Assembly: GCF_002093665.1 (NCBI RefSeq)
Contig: NZ_MRWE01000001.1
Coordinates: 124,001 to 188,000, forward strand
DNA: 64,000 nucleotides
Origin: Rouxiella badensis
GTDB lineage: Bacteria > Pseudomonadota > Gammaproteobacteria > Enterobacterales > Enterobacteriaceae
Reading direction: 5' to 3'
The position numbers were made by a program, and so were the translations under genes. Position 1 is the first letter of the stretch. Each line of letters begins with the position of its first letter. Under the pieces are notes generated by a model that saw only the letters and a program-made list of their open reading frames with translations, searched no databases and was not told the origin of the DNA. Positions 53,074-62,823 of the stretch are shown piece after piece.

Positions 53074-54642
53074 TTACTGTGCACGCTGAACGGCGGCGGC
53101 AGGCTGTTCAAAATGATAACGACCGGTCTTAAGACTGCTTGGCCCCAGACGCGCAAACTTGAACATCAGGTACATCTCGGCAATCAGGAACAGCGTGTAC
53201 AGACCACAGATGAGGATCATCGAGGTGAGTACGTCAGCGGCAGTTAATGAAGAGTTGGCAACCGCAGTCGGCAGAATCTCACCGATAGCCCACGGCTGGC
53301 GGCCATACTCAGCAACAAACCACCCCGCCTCGACGGCAATCCACGGCAGCGGCAGCGCATAAAGTGCCGCGCGATGCAGCCAGCGCTTCTGCCCTATCTT
53401 GCCGCGTAGCACGGTCAGGAACGACAGACCGACCACCAGCAAAATTAGGAAGCCTGCGGCCACCATAATGCGGAAGGCAAAATACAGCGGCAGCACGCGC
53501 GGAATTGAATCTTTGGTGGCCTGCTGGATCTGCGCTTCGGTCGCGTCCGTTACCTTCGGCGTGTAGCGTTTCAACAGCATGCCGTAGCCGAGGTCAACCT
53601 TGGCTTTTTCGAAGTCGCTGCGTACCTGAGGACTGTCATTGCCCGAGCGCAACTCTTCGAGCAGCGTGTAGGCCTTGATACCGTTTCTAATACGCACTTG
53701 ATGCTGTGCCATTAGCTCTTTCAGGCCGGTGACCGGCGTATCGGTTGAACGCGTAGCAATCAGACCGAGCAGATAAGGAATCTGAATGGAGTATTGGTTC
53801 TCCATTTTGTCCTGGTTAGGTAATCCGATCAGCGTAAAGTTAGCCGGTGCGGGCTGTGTCTCCCACTCGGCTTCGATGGCGGCCAGCTTGGTTTTCTGCA
53901 CGTCGCCCATTTCGTAGCCTGACTCGTCACCCAGCACGATGACCGAAAGCGTAGCCGCCAGACCAAAACTCGCCGCGATGGCGAACGAGCGTTTGGCAAA
54001 CGCCGTATCACGGCCTTTAAGCAGGTAGTAGGAGCTAATCGCCAGAATGAATATCGCGCCGGTCACGTAGCCCGCGGCCACGGTATGCACGAATTTAACC
54101 TGCGCAACCGGGTTGAGCACCAGTTGGGAAAAACTGACCATCTCCATACGCATGGTTTCGTAGTTGAATTCGGAGGCTACCGGGTTTTGCATCCAGCCGT
54201 TGGCAACGAGGATCCACAGCGCCGAGAGGTTTGAGCCAAGAGCCACAAACCAGGTCACCGTCATATGCTGCACTTTGGAGAGGCGGTCCCACCCGAAGAA
54301 GAAGAGCCCGACCAGCGTTGACTCAAGGAAGAATGCCATCAGCCCTTCGATGGCCAGCGGAGCACCAAAGATGTCACCGACATAGTGTGAGAAATAAGAC
54401 CAGTTGGTTCCGAACTGGAACTCCATGGTCAACCCCGTGGCCACACCCAGCGCAAAGTTAATCGCAAATAACTTGCCCCAGAACTTGGTCATATCCTTAT
54501 AGATTTGTTTGCCGGAAAGCACATAGACCGTTTCCATTATTGCCAGCAGAAACGCCATACCCAGCGTTAATGGAACAAAAATAAAATGGTACATGGCCGT
54601 TAAAGCAAACTGCAAACGCGACAGCTCAACGATATCAAACAT
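53074..54642 (-). CDS. cydA: Cytochrome bd-I ubiquinol oxidase subunit I CydA
   Basis: Catalytic subunit carrying haems b558, b595 and d; oxidises ubiquinol and reduces O2 to water. The start at 54642 ([19 protein letters not shown]) gives 522 residues, the E. coli length. His19 in TAMYHF is a haem ligand. [11 protein letters not shown] and the long quinol-binding Q-loop (about 250-390) of the long-Q-loop type are present. An in-frame upstream start (54675) is less likely; AGGGG is well spaced to 54642. Confidence 0.97.
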   Translation of the reverse strand: MFDIVELSRLQFALTAMYHFIFVPLTLGMAFLLAIMETVYVLSGKQIYKDMTKFWGKLFAINFALGVATGLTMEFQFGTNWSYFSHYVGDIFGAPLAIEGLMAFFLESTLVGLFFFGWDRLSKVQHMTVTWFVALGSNLSALWILVANGWMQNPVASEFNYETMRMEMVSFSQLVLNPVAQVKFVHTVAAGYVTGAIFILAISSYYLLKGRDTAFAKRSFAIAASFGLAATLSVIVLGDESGYEMGDVQKTKLAAIEAEWETQPAPANFTLIGLPNQDKMENQYSIQIPYLLGLIATRSTDTPVTGLKELMAQHQVRIRNGIKAYTLLEELRSGNDSPQVRSDFEKAKVDLGYGMLLKRYTPKVTDATEAQIQQATKDSIPRVLPLYFAFRIMVAAGFLILLVVGLSFLTVLRGKIGQKRWLHRAALYALPLPWIAVEAGWFVAEYGRQPWAIGEILPTAVANSSLTAADVLTSMILICGLYTLFLIAEMYLMFKFARLGPSSLKTGRYHFEQPAAAVQRAQ

Positions 54643-55089
54643 TCTAACCCCTAGCTCCTCGGAGGAAGACTCCAAATAGCAACTCTCTGACGTATAAAAC
54701 TGGAATACGCCTCACAACTACCAGTATTTAACTTTCCGTTATCAAAATGACTTTAATTATTTAATTAGCAGATTAATTATTTTAAAAATTAACGGATCCT
54801 TAATATGATGAATCTTTAATGTGATAGAGATTTATTAACTTTCCCTATCGGATAAAATTCATTTCATTTAACGATGCCCAGACCTACGCCCGCTGCGTGC
54901 GCAGCTGGGGCGGGACTCTAAGGAAGAGAAGTGACGGGGTCAGGGCCCCCAGCCGGTTTATTAAACCTGAGCTTTGATTGTGACAATGTTACGCCACTAT
55001 TCCCACACAATAAACAGGTGTTTTGTGCGCCAGCGCCAATTTTTAGAATGTAGATCAATTACTATCATTTTTTCAAACTCAGGCCAAGA

Positions 55090-55103
55090 TTGATCCAGAG
55101 CAA
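55090..55103. promoter_or_regulatory. FNR-type box, cydA-proximal
   Basis: TTGAT-CCAG-AGCAA matches TTGAT-N4-ATCAA at nine of ten positions; 448 bases upstream of cydA. Confidence 0.65.
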
Positions 55104-55292
55104 TTTAATCCTTTTGAGTCGCTATTTCCAGCGTAATCAGAAAATATTTAATCTTAATTCATTCCTGTGTTAACAAGGTGATAATTTGTTTTTATTTCAA
55201 ATACCGCCTGTTAAATAGATGTAATTCGGTATTTTAAAAATTAACAATAATAAATTCGGATGTTTTATCTATTTTTAAATCAAATAAAAACT

Positions 55293-55306
55293 TTGATCCA
55301 GATCAA
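55293..55306. promoter_or_regulatory. FNR-type box, perfect consensus
   Basis: TTGAT-CCAG-ATCAA, a perfect FNR palindrome arm pair, 651 bases upstream of cydA and about 100 bases after the sucD terminator. In E. coli FNR represses cydAB under full anaerobiosis. Confidence 0.7.
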
Positions 55307-55405
55307 GAAAGGGATTAATTATTTGTAAATATAAGATAAAAATAACAACAGGAATAAGACAGCAATAATGAATAATAAGGCAGGATATTATTCATTATCA
55401 TTGGC

Positions 55406-55432
55406 AAAAAAAATGCCGCCCCAAGGCGGCAT
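55406..55432 (-). terminator. Terminator of the sdh-suc operon
   Basis: On the minus strand ATGCCGCC-TTGG-GGCGGCAT followed by T7, 21 bases after the sucD stop. In E. coli the corresponding 3' UTR yields the small RNA SdhX; the leader-to-hairpin distance here is very short. Confidence 0.9.
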
Positions 55433-55452
55433 TGATGCTCAAAGGGATAAAA

Positions 55453-56328
55453 TTACTGCGGAGGCAATACTGACTTCACGGCGTTGCCGATGTCTGCCAG
55501 GCTGCGAACAGTTTTAACACCGGCCGCTTCCAGCGCTGCAAATTTGTCATCCGCAGTGCCTTTACCACCGGCAATGATGGCACCCGCATGGCCCATACGC
55601 TTGCCTTTAGGCGCAGTGACGCCCGCAATGTAGCCCACAACCGGCTTGGTTACGTGCTCTTTGATGTAGGCAGCCGCTTCTTCTTCTGCGTTACCGCCTA
55701 TCTCGCCGATCATAACGATCACTTCAGTCTGCTTGTCTTCCTGGAACAGTTTCAGGATATCGATGAAGCTTGAACCCGGGATCGGGTCACCGCCGATACC
55801 GACGCAGGTAGACTGACCAAAGCCATAGTCGGTAGTCTGCTTAACCGCTTCATAAGTCAGCGTACCAGAACGGGAAACGATCCCCACTTTGCCCGGCTTG
55901 TGAATGTGGCCAGGCTGGATGCCGATTTTGCACTCACCCGGGGTGATAACGCCTGGGCAGTTAGGACCTATCATGCGCACGCCGGTCTGCTCAAGCTTCA
56001 CTTTCACCACCAGCATATCCAGCGTTGGGATGCCTTCAGTGATACAGATAATAAGCTGGATGCCTGCGTCGATAGCTTCTAGGATCGAGTCTTTACAGAA
56101 TGGCGCTGGAACATAGATAACAGAGGCTGTTGCGCCTGTTGTTTCTACGGCTTCACGCACGGTGTTGAACACTGGCAGACCCAGATGCTCGGTGCCGCCT
56201 TTGCCTGGCGTTACGCCGCCAACCATCTGTGTTCCGTAGGCAATCGCCTGCTCGGAGTGGAAAGTACCCTGGCTACCGGTGAAACCCTGGCAGATAACTT
56301 TGGTATTCTTATTGATTAAAATCGACAT
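55453..56328 (-). CDS. sucD: Succinyl-CoA synthetase alpha subunit SucD
   Basis: CoA-binding subunit that carries the catalytic phosphohistidine. The 291-residue protein has the CoA-binding [19 protein letters not shown] (about 16-34), [16 protein letters not shown] and the active-site His in [13 protein letters not shown] (about 246). Its ATG shares one base with the sucC stop. Confidence 0.98.
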   Translation of the reverse strand: MSILINKNTKVICQGFTGSQGTFHSEQAIAYGTQMVGGVTPGKGGTEHLGLPVFNTVREAVETTGATASVIYVPAPFCKDSILEAIDAGIQLIICITEGIPTLDMLVVKVKLEQTGVRMIGPNCPGVITPGECKIGIQPGHIHKPGKVGIVSRSGTLTYEAVKQTTDYGFGQSTCVGIGGDPIPGSSFIDILKLFQEDKQTEVIVMIGEIGGNAEEEAAAYIKEHVTKPVVGYIAGVTAPKGKRMGHAGAIIAGGKGTADDKFAALEAAGVKTVRSLADIGNAVKSVLPPQ

Positions 56329-57494
56329 TATTTACCCTCCACTGCAGCAACAACTTGCTCTGCGCCGTCAGTCAGGCTGGTCGCTGCAATGATGTTCAAA
56401 CCGCTGTCTGCCAGTTTTTTGGCACCCAGTTCAGCATTGTTCCCTTCAAGACGTACCACAACCGGTACGCTGACGCCCACTTCAGCCACTGCGCCAATGA
56501 TGCCGTCGGCAATCAGGTCGCAGCGTACGATACCGCCGAAGATGTTAACGAATACCGCTTTCACTTTGTCATCAGACAGAATGATTTTAAACGCTTCGGT
56601 TACACGCTCTTTGGTTGCGCCACCGCCTACGTCGAGGAAGTTGGCCGGTTCGCCGCCGTGCAGTTTAACGATATCCATGGTACCCATTGCCAGGCCCGCA
56701 CCGTTAACCATGCAACCGATGTTGCCATCAAGCGCCACGTAGTTCAGTTCCCACTGAGCAGCCTGAGACTCACGAGCGTCTTCCTGGCTGTGGTCACGCA
56801 TTTCGCGCAGTTCTGGTTGACGGAACAGGGCATTGCTGTCAGCGCCCAGCTTGCCGTCGAGGCAGATAAGGTCACCCTCTTTGGTCACAACCAGTGGGTT
56901 AATCTCGATCAGCGCCAGGTCGCGCTCCAGGAAGATGTTCGCCAGACCCATGAAGATCTTGGTAAATTGTGCAACCTGCTTGCCGCTCAGACCCAGTTTA
57001 AATGCCAGTTCACGGCCCTGGTAAGGCTGTGGACCTGCCAACGGGTCGAGTGCAACTTTGTGGATCAGGTGTGGGGTTTCTTCAGCAACCTTCTCGATTT
57101 CCACGCCGCCTTCGGTAGACGCCATGAACACCACGCGACGTGAGCTACGGTCAACGACGGCACCGAGATACAGTTCTTTATCAATGTCGGTCGCGGCTTC
57201 AACCAGAATCTGGTTTACCGGCTGGCCCTGCGCATCAGTCTGATAGGTCACCAGACGTTTACCCAGCCAGTGCTCGGCAAAGGCACGGATCTCTTCTTTG
57301 CTCTTCACGACTTTAACGCCGCCTGCTTTACCACGGCCGCCAGCGTGAACCTGACATTTTACTACCCACGGACCCGCACCGATTTTCGATGCAGCCTCTT
57401 CCGCTTCACGCGGGGTGGAACAAGCAAAACCTGTAGGGGCAGGAAGGCCATAGCGCAGAAACAGCTGTTTCGCTTGGTACTCGTGTAGATTCAT
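56328..57494 (-). CDS. sucC: Succinyl-CoA synthetase beta subunit SucC
   Basis: ATP-grasp subunit of the TCA-cycle enzyme that makes ATP from succinyl-CoA. The 388 residues start [22 protein letters not shown] and include [20 protein letters not shown] (about 46-65), the Mg/ATP-site [13 protein letters not shown] and the C-terminal [16 protein letters not shown]. Confidence 0.98.
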   Translation of the reverse strand: MNLHEYQAKQLFLRYGLPAPTGFACSTPREAEEAASKIGAGPWVVKCQVHAGGRGKAGGVKVVKSKEEIRAFAEHWLGKRLVTYQTDAQGQPVNQILVEAATDIDKELYLGAVVDRSSRRVVFMASTEGGVEIEKVAEETPHLIHKVALDPLAGPQPYQGRELAFKLGLSGKQVAQFTKIFMGLANIFLERDLALIEINPLVVTKEGDLICLDGKLGADSNALFRQPELREMRDHSQEDARESQAAQWELNYVALDGNIGCMVNGAGLAMGTMDIVKLHGGEPANFLDVGGGATKERVTEAFKIILSDDKVKAVFVNIFGGIVRCDLIADGIIGAVAEVGVSVPVVVRLEGNNAELGAKKLADSGLNIIAATSLTDGAEQVVAAVEGK

Positions 57495-57575
57495 GATGTT
57501 CTATCCATTGATTTCAGAAGATTGCAGAGCAGATACTCCTGCCCTGCACTTGTTTTCACGCGATAAAGAGAACGA

Positions 57576-58805
57576 CTACACGTCTAACAGCAGACGTGAA
57601 GGATCTTCCAGCATTTCTTTGATGGTGACCAGGAAGCCCACTGACTCACGGCCGTCAACCAGACGGTGGTCATAGGACAGCGCCAGGTACATCATTGGCT
57701 GGATAACGACCTGACCGTTGACGGCCATTGGACGGTCTTTAATCGCGTGCATACCCAAAATCGCACTCTGCGGTGGATTGATGATAGGCGTTGACATCAG
57801 GGAGCCGAACACGCCGCCGTTGGTTACGGTGAAGTTACCGCCGGTCAGCTCTTCAACTTTAAGTTTGCCATCACGGCCCTTCACGGCCAGCTCTTTGATT
57901 TGCTTCTCAATGTCTGCCATGCCCAGAGTATCAACGTCGCGCAGAACGGGGGTCACCAGGCCACGAGGGGTTGATACAGCAATGCTGACGTCGAAGTAGT
58001 TGTGGTAAACCACATCATCGCCATCGATAGAGGCATTCACTTCAGGGAAACGCTTGAGCGCTTCAACGACGGCTTTCAGATAGAAAGACATAAAGCCCAG
58101 ACGCACACCGTGGCGTTTCTCGAAGGCTTCGCCGTACTGCTTGCGCAGATCCATGATTGGCTTCATGTTGATTTCGTTAAACGTGGTCAACATGGCGGTG
58201 CTGTTTTTCGCTTCCAGCAGACGCTCGGCAACGCGTTTACGCAGACGGGTCATAGGCACGCGTTTTTCGCTGCGTGCGCCCAGAGCTGGCGCTGCTGCTG
58301 CGGGCTGTGCTGCTGCAGGCGCTGCCGCAGGTTTGTCAGCCTTGCCAGACTTGGCAATGTGCTGCTCGATATCTTCACGCGTCAGACGACCACCCACACC
58401 GCTGCCTTTAATGGCGCTGGCATCCAGTGAGTGCTCGGCTATCAGGCGGCGAATAGCCGGGCTCAGCGCGTCGCTGCTCTCGTCATCCAGTGCGGCAGTG
58501 TGACGGTCCGCAGGCGTAGATTCTTTAGCGGTGCTTTTTTCCTGGCTTGGCTTACCAGAGCTGTTACCCGGACGCAGACGAGCAAGGATCTGTTTAGAAA
58601 GCACGGTGGCGCCTTCGTCTTCCAGAATGGAGTCCAGAATACCGGCTTCGCTTGCAGGCACTTCCAGCACCACTTTGTCGGTTTCGATTTCAACCAGGAC
58701 TTCATCACGCTCAACGCTGTCGCCAGGCTTTTTGTGCCAGGTGGCAACCGTCGCATCTGCAACGGATTCAGGTAGGTCAGGGACCAGAATATCTACGCTA
58801 CTCAT
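57576..58805 (-). CDS. sucB: 2-oxoglutarate dehydrogenase E2 (dihydrolipoyl succinyltransferase) SucB
   Basis: Core of the 2-oxoglutarate dehydrogenase complex. ATG 58805 ([18 protein letters not shown]) gives 409 residues (405 in E. coli); an upstream TTG at 58811 is unlikely. The lipoyl domain has the modified lysine in [11 protein letters not shown] (about 43). An Ala/Pro-rich linker leads to the E1/E3-binding domain ([32 protein letters not shown]). The catalytic domain contains [11 protein letters not shown] (His about 380). 84 bases after sucA. Confidence 0.97.
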   Translation of the reverse strand: MSSVDILVPDLPESVADATVATWHKKPGDSVERDEVLVEIETDKVVLEVPASEAGILDSILEDEGATVLSKQILARLRPGNSSGKPSQEKSTAKESTPADRHTAALDDESSDALSPAIRRLIAEHSLDASAIKGSGVGGRLTREDIEQHIAKSGKADKPAAAPAAAQPAAAAPALGARSEKRVPMTRLRKRVAERLLEAKNSTAMLTTFNEINMKPIMDLRKQYGEAFEKRHGVRLGFMSFYLKAVVEALKRFPEVNASIDGDDVVYHNYFDVSIAVSTPRGLVTPVLRDVDTLGMADIEKQIKELAVKGRDGKLKVEELTGGNFTVTNGGVFGSLMSTPIINPPQSAILGMHAIKDRPMAVNGQVVIQPMMYLALSYDHRLVDGRESVGFLVTIKEMLEDPSRLLLDV

Positions 58806-58889
58806 TATCAATCCTTATTTTTCCCTTTACCTGGCGCTGCATAGGCTTGGCGCCAGGTACTGTGGGTAAATTATTACAAAATTAAACGA

Positions 58890-61697
58890 CTATTGAACAT
58901 TCAGCGCGTCGTTAACCAGATCTTGCTGCTGTTTCTGGTGAACTGACATATAGCCCACGGCAGGCGAGGCTGAAGCCGGACGTCCCGCGTAGCGTAAAGA
59001 AGCACCGAAAGGTACCACTTCACGGAAGTTATGCTGACTGCAATACCACGCGCCCTGGTTGAGCGGCTCTTCCTGGCACCAGACAAAGTCGTGCACGTGC
59101 GCATACTGCTCAATCACGCTCTGTACGGCTTTGTGAGGGAAAGGATACAGCTGTTCGATACGAATAATGGCAACGTCGGTTTGTTCGTTCTTACGACGTT
59201 GTTCCAGCAGATCATAGTAGACTTTGCCTGAACACATCACGACACGCTTGATGCCTTTCGGGTCCAGCTCGTCCACTTCGCCAATCGCTGGCTGGAAGGT
59301 GCCGTTAGCCAGTTCGTCGAGCGTAGACACTGCCAGCGGATGACGCAGCAGAGACTTAGGCGACATCACTATCAGTGGGCGACGCATCCCGCGCAGCGCC
59401 TGACGACGCAGCATGTGGTAAACCTGCGCCGGCGTAGACGGAATACATACCTGCATGTTTTGCTCGGCACAAAGCTGCAAATAACGTTCCAGACGGGCGG
59501 AGGAGTGCTCCGGACCCTGCCCTTCATAGCCGTGTGGCAGCAGCATGACCAGACCGCACATACGGCCCCATTTCTGCTCGCCGGAGCTGATGAACTGGTC
59601 GATAACGACCTGTGCACCGTTGGCGAAGTCACCGAACTGCGCTTCCCAGATGGTCAGGGTGCGCGGTTCTGCGGTGGCATAACCATATTCGAAGGCCAGC
59701 ACGGCTTCTTCCGACAGCACGGAGTCCCAGACGTTGAACACGCCCTGACTGTTGTGGATGTTGGAAAGCGGCACGTAGACAGAGCCGTTTTTCTGGTTGT
59801 GGATTACCGCATGACGGTGGAAGAAGGTTCCACGGCCGGTGTCTTCACCGGAGAGACGAATAGGAATACCTTCGTCGACCAGCGTCGCGTAAGCCAGGTT
59901 TTCCGCGCCGCCCCAGTCGAACAGTTTCTTGCCTTCGGCCATGTCTTGACGATCGCTATAAATCTTGGCGACGCGAGACTGCATCTCGATGGCGTCTGGC
60001 ACGTGGCTGACGCGACGCGCTAGCTCCTGCAGACGTTTTGGCTCAACGGTAGACGGATAAGGTTCGTCCCACTCGTGGTTCAGATAAGGCGACCAGGTGA
60101 AGGTGTGCATGTCGTTCGGACGCCATTCGTCCACAACGCACTCACCCGCGTCCAGCGCATCACGGTAAAGGTTAACCATTTCCGTGGCGTCTTCCTGGCT
60201 GGCTACGCCCTGCTCAGTCAGTTTGTCCGCGTAAATTTTGCGCGGCGTTGGGTGTTTCTTGATCTTCTGATACATCAGAGGCTGGGTTGCACTCGGTTCG
60301 TCGGCCTCGTTATGGCCATGACGACGGTAGCAGACCAGGTCGATCATTACGTCACGCTTAAAGGTATTACGGAAATCCAGCGCCAGGCGGGTGACGAAGG
60401 CCACCGCTTCCGGGTCATCGGCATTCACGTGGAAAATCGGTGCCTGCACCATCTTCGCGATATCGGTACAGTATTCGGTAGAACGCGCGTCTTTCGGGTT
60501 TGAGGTAGTGAAACCTACCTGATTGTTGATAACGATACGTACAGTACCGCCCACTTCATAACCACGAGCCAACGACATGTTCAGCGTTTCCTGAACGACG
60601 CCCTGACCGGTAATCGCCGCATCGCCGTGAATGGTGATTGGCAGAACCATGTTACTGCGCGCTTCGTCAAGACGATCGCGACGGGCACGAACGGAACCGA
60701 TAACCACTGGGCTGACGATTTCAAGGTGCGACGGGTTAAACGCCAGCGCCAGGTGAACCATACCGCCTTCAGTTTCGACGTCGGACGAATAGCCCATGTG
60801 ATATTTCACATCGCCGGTACCCAGATGCTCTTTATGCTTACCTGAGAATTCATCAAACAGGTCTTGGGGTTTTTTACCCAGCACGTTGATCAATACGTTC
60901 AGACGACCGCGGTGCGCCATGCCCAGAACGACTTCACGCGTGCCGTTTTTACCGGCGTGGCGGATCATGTCCTTAAGCATAGGTACCAGGGCATCGCCGC
61001 CTTCCAGCGAGAAGCGTTTCGCGCCCGGGAATTTAGCACCGAGGTAGCGCTCCAGCCCTTCGGCTGCGGTTAATTCTTTGAGGAAGGTCTTTTTCTCGGT
61101 TTCGTTGAACTTAGCGCGGCCGACAACGGATTCGATACGCTGTTGAATCCAGCGTTTTTCGTCCGTGTTGGTGATGTGCATGTACTCGGCACCGATCGAT
61201 CCACAGTAGGTCTGCTTCAGCGCGGCGTAAAGTTCGCCCAGCTGCATGGTCTCTTTGCCGATAGCAAACGAGCCCACGTTGAAGGTTTCCTGAAAATCAG
61301 CCTCAGACAGATGATGGTAAGCAGGATCCAGGTCAGCAACGGTTTCCTGTTTCCATAAACCGAGGGGATCAAGATTAGCATTCTGATGACCACGGAAACG
61401 GAAGGCGTTGATGAGCTGCAACACCTTAACCTGTTTCGCATCGGTTTGCGGGTCGCTGATTGCTGAATTATAACGCGAAGCGTCTTTCGCCAGGCGGCGG
61501 AAGTAGTCTCGAGTCTGTGAATGGAGTTGTTCCGGTTTGACACCGACTGTCGGTAGCTGTTTGAAAATTGAACGCCAGCTATCGTCAACGGAACCAGGAT
61601 CGGTTAAGTAGTCTTCATAGAGTTGCTCTATGTAAGACTGGTTCGCGCCCGCCAGATAGGAGGAATCCAGCCAGGCCTTCATTGCGCCGTTCTGCAT
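58890..61697 (-). CDS. sucA: 2-oxoglutarate dehydrogenase E1 component SucA
   Basis: Thiamine-diphosphate decarboxylase of the complex. The 935-residue protein (933 in E. coli) starts MQNGAMKAWLDSSYLAGANQ. It contains EGLERYLGAKFPGAKRFSLEGGD, VLGMAHRGRLNVL, the ThDP segment GDAAITGQGVVQETLNMS and the active-site HRHAVIHNQ. It follows sdhB with a 387-base gap. Confidence 0.98.
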   Translation of the reverse strand: MQNGAMKAWLDSSYLAGANQSYIEQLYEDYLTDPGSVDDSWRSIFKQLPTVGVKPEQLHSQTRDYFRRLAKDASRYNSAISDPQTDAKQVKVLQLINAFRFRGHQNANLDPLGLWKQETVADLDPAYHHLSEADFQETFNVGSFAIGKETMQLGELYAALKQTYCGSIGAEYMHITNTDEKRWIQQRIESVVGRAKFNETEKKTFLKELTAAEGLERYLGAKFPGAKRFSLEGGDALVPMLKDMIRHAGKNGTREVVLGMAHRGRLNVLINVLGKKPQDLFDEFSGKHKEHLGTGDVKYHMGYSSDVETEGGMVHLALAFNPSHLEIVSPVVIGSVRARRDRLDEARSNMVLPITIHGDAAITGQGVVQETLNMSLARGYEVGGTVRIVINNQVGFTTSNPKDARSTEYCTDIAKMVQAPIFHVNADDPEAVAFVTRLALDFRNTFKRDVMIDLVCYRRHGHNEADEPSATQPLMYQKIKKHPTPRKIYADKLTEQGVASQEDATEMVNLYRDALDAGECVVDEWRPNDMHTFTWSPYLNHEWDEPYPSTVEPKRLQELARRVSHVPDAIEMQSRVAKIYSDRQDMAEGKKLFDWGGAENLAYATLVDEGIPIRLSGEDTGRGTFFHRHAVIHNQKNGSVYVPLSNIHNSQGVFNVWDSVLSEEAVLAFEYGYATAEPRTLTIWEAQFGDFANGAQVVIDQFISSGEQKWGRMCGLVMLLPHGYEGQGPEHSSARLERYLQLCAEQNMQVCIPSTPAQVYHMLRRQALRGMRRPLIVMSPKSLLRHPLAVSTLDELANGTFQPAIGEVDELDPKGIKRVVMCSGKVYYDLLEQRRKNEQTDVAIIRIEQLYPFPHKAVQSVIEQYAHVHDFVWCQEEPLNQGAWYCSQHNFREVVPFGASLRYAGRPASASPAVGYMSVHQKQQQDLVNDALNVQ

Positions 61698-62084
61698 CGT
61701 GATCCCTTAAGCTTTGAAAGCTTTAGTTTTCGCCGTGGTTAATAAAATCACCGTGGTACCTGACGTAATTTTGACTTACATCCGAGTAAGACGGTTTTCC
61801 ATACAACAGTTCACTTAACCGACAGGTTTGATGCCCGTCGACCGGTCAAGGAACCTCCAAAAGCCTGCGCATTAACCGCTTACTCGAGCTTTTGGTGCTT
61901 CCCTGTGTTCCTCTTTTTACGCAGACATAAATATACTGTTAACGGGCCAAAATTATCACCCTTTACCCAGTCATTTCATCAGCTTATTCGCGCTGTGTCT
62001 GTGCATTTTGTTGCGTAATTGTTACTGCTTGTTCACTTAATATTAGCGGGAACCTGAGTTCCCGCTTTTTTCGTACTTTTCGGC
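61698..62084 (-). promoter_or_regulatory. sdhB-sucA intergenic region
   Basis: No gene in 387 bases. Two inverted repeats are visible: GCGGGAAC-N4-GTTCCCGC (62046-62065), 20 bases after the sdhB stop with only a weak T-run (TAATATT) on the transcribed strand, and CCAAAAGC-N23-GCTTTTGG (61857-61895). The first may be a partial terminator or stabilising hairpin between the sdh and suc halves; a sucA promoter is known in E. coli. Confidence 0.5.
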
Positions 62085-62801
62085 TTAGGCACCGCGCTGT
62101 AGCAGCATCGACTTGATGTGCCCGATGGCCTTAGTCGGGTTCAACCCTTTAGGACACACGCTGACACAGTTCATGATGCTGTGGCAGCGGAATACGCTGA
62201 AAGCGTCGTCAAGATTATCAAGGCGTGATTGCGTTTCTGTGTCACGGCTATCAATCAGGAAGCGATACGCGGCCAGCAGACCGGCAGGTCCCACAAATTT
62301 GTCCGGATTCCACCAGAATGACGGGCAAGAGGTTGAACAGCAGGCACAAAGAATACACTCGTACAGGCCGTCCAGCTTCTCACGCTCTTCCGGCATCTGC
62401 AGGTGCTCACGCGCCGGAGGATTTTTACCGTCATTGATCAGATACGGTTTAATCTTTTCATACTGTTTGTAGAACTGACCCATATCGACAACCAGGTCAC
62501 GCACCACCGGCAGACCCGGCAGAGGACGGATAACAATCTTCTTGCTGCCGTTACGCAGTGCAGATACCGGCGTGATGCAGGCCAGACCGTTTTTACCGTT
62601 CATGTTCACACCGTCAGAGCCGCAAACGCCCTCACGGCAGGAGCGACGAAACGACAGCGTCGGATCTTGCTCTTTCAGCAGAATAAGTGCGTCGAGCAAC
62701 ATCATGTCACGGCCTTCTTCGGCCTCCAGCACATAGTCTTTCATGTACGGAACGTCGTCTACGTCCGGGTTATAGCGATAAATCGAAAATTCGAGTTTCA
62801 T
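62085..62801 (-). CDS. sdhB: Succinate dehydrogenase iron-sulfur subunit SdhB
   Basis: Electron-transfer subunit of complex II. The 238 residues contain the [2Fe-2S] motif SCREGVCGSDGVNMNGKNGLAC (about 54-75), the [4Fe-4S] motif CILCACCSTSCPSFWW (about 149-164) and the [3Fe-4S] motif CHSIMNCVSVCPKGLNP (about 206-222). It is separated from sdhA by 22 bases. Confidence 0.98.
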   Translation of the reverse strand: MKLEFSIYRYNPDVDDVPYMKDYVLEAEEGRDMMLLDALILLKEQDPTLSFRRSCREGVCGSDGVNMNGKNGLACITPVSALRNGSKKIVIRPLPGLPVVRDLVVDMGQFYKQYEKIKPYLINDGKNPPAREHLQMPEEREKLDGLYECILCACCSTSCPSFWWNPDKFVGPAGLLAAYRFLIDSRDTETQSRLDNLDDAFSVFRCHSIMNCVSVCPKGLNPTKAIGHIKSMLLQRGA

Positions 62802-62823
62802 TTATATGCTCCTGCTCACCGGC

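Larger units (their letters stand above)
54643..55405 (-). promoter_or_regulatory. Long cydA upstream region
   Basis: About 760 bases without a gene, mostly AT-rich. It holds two FNR-type boxes and should contain the multiple cydA promoters. The E. coli mngR-mngAB genes that separate suc from cyd are absent. A GC-rich island (about 54880-54960) contains no ORF of note. Confidence 0.55.
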
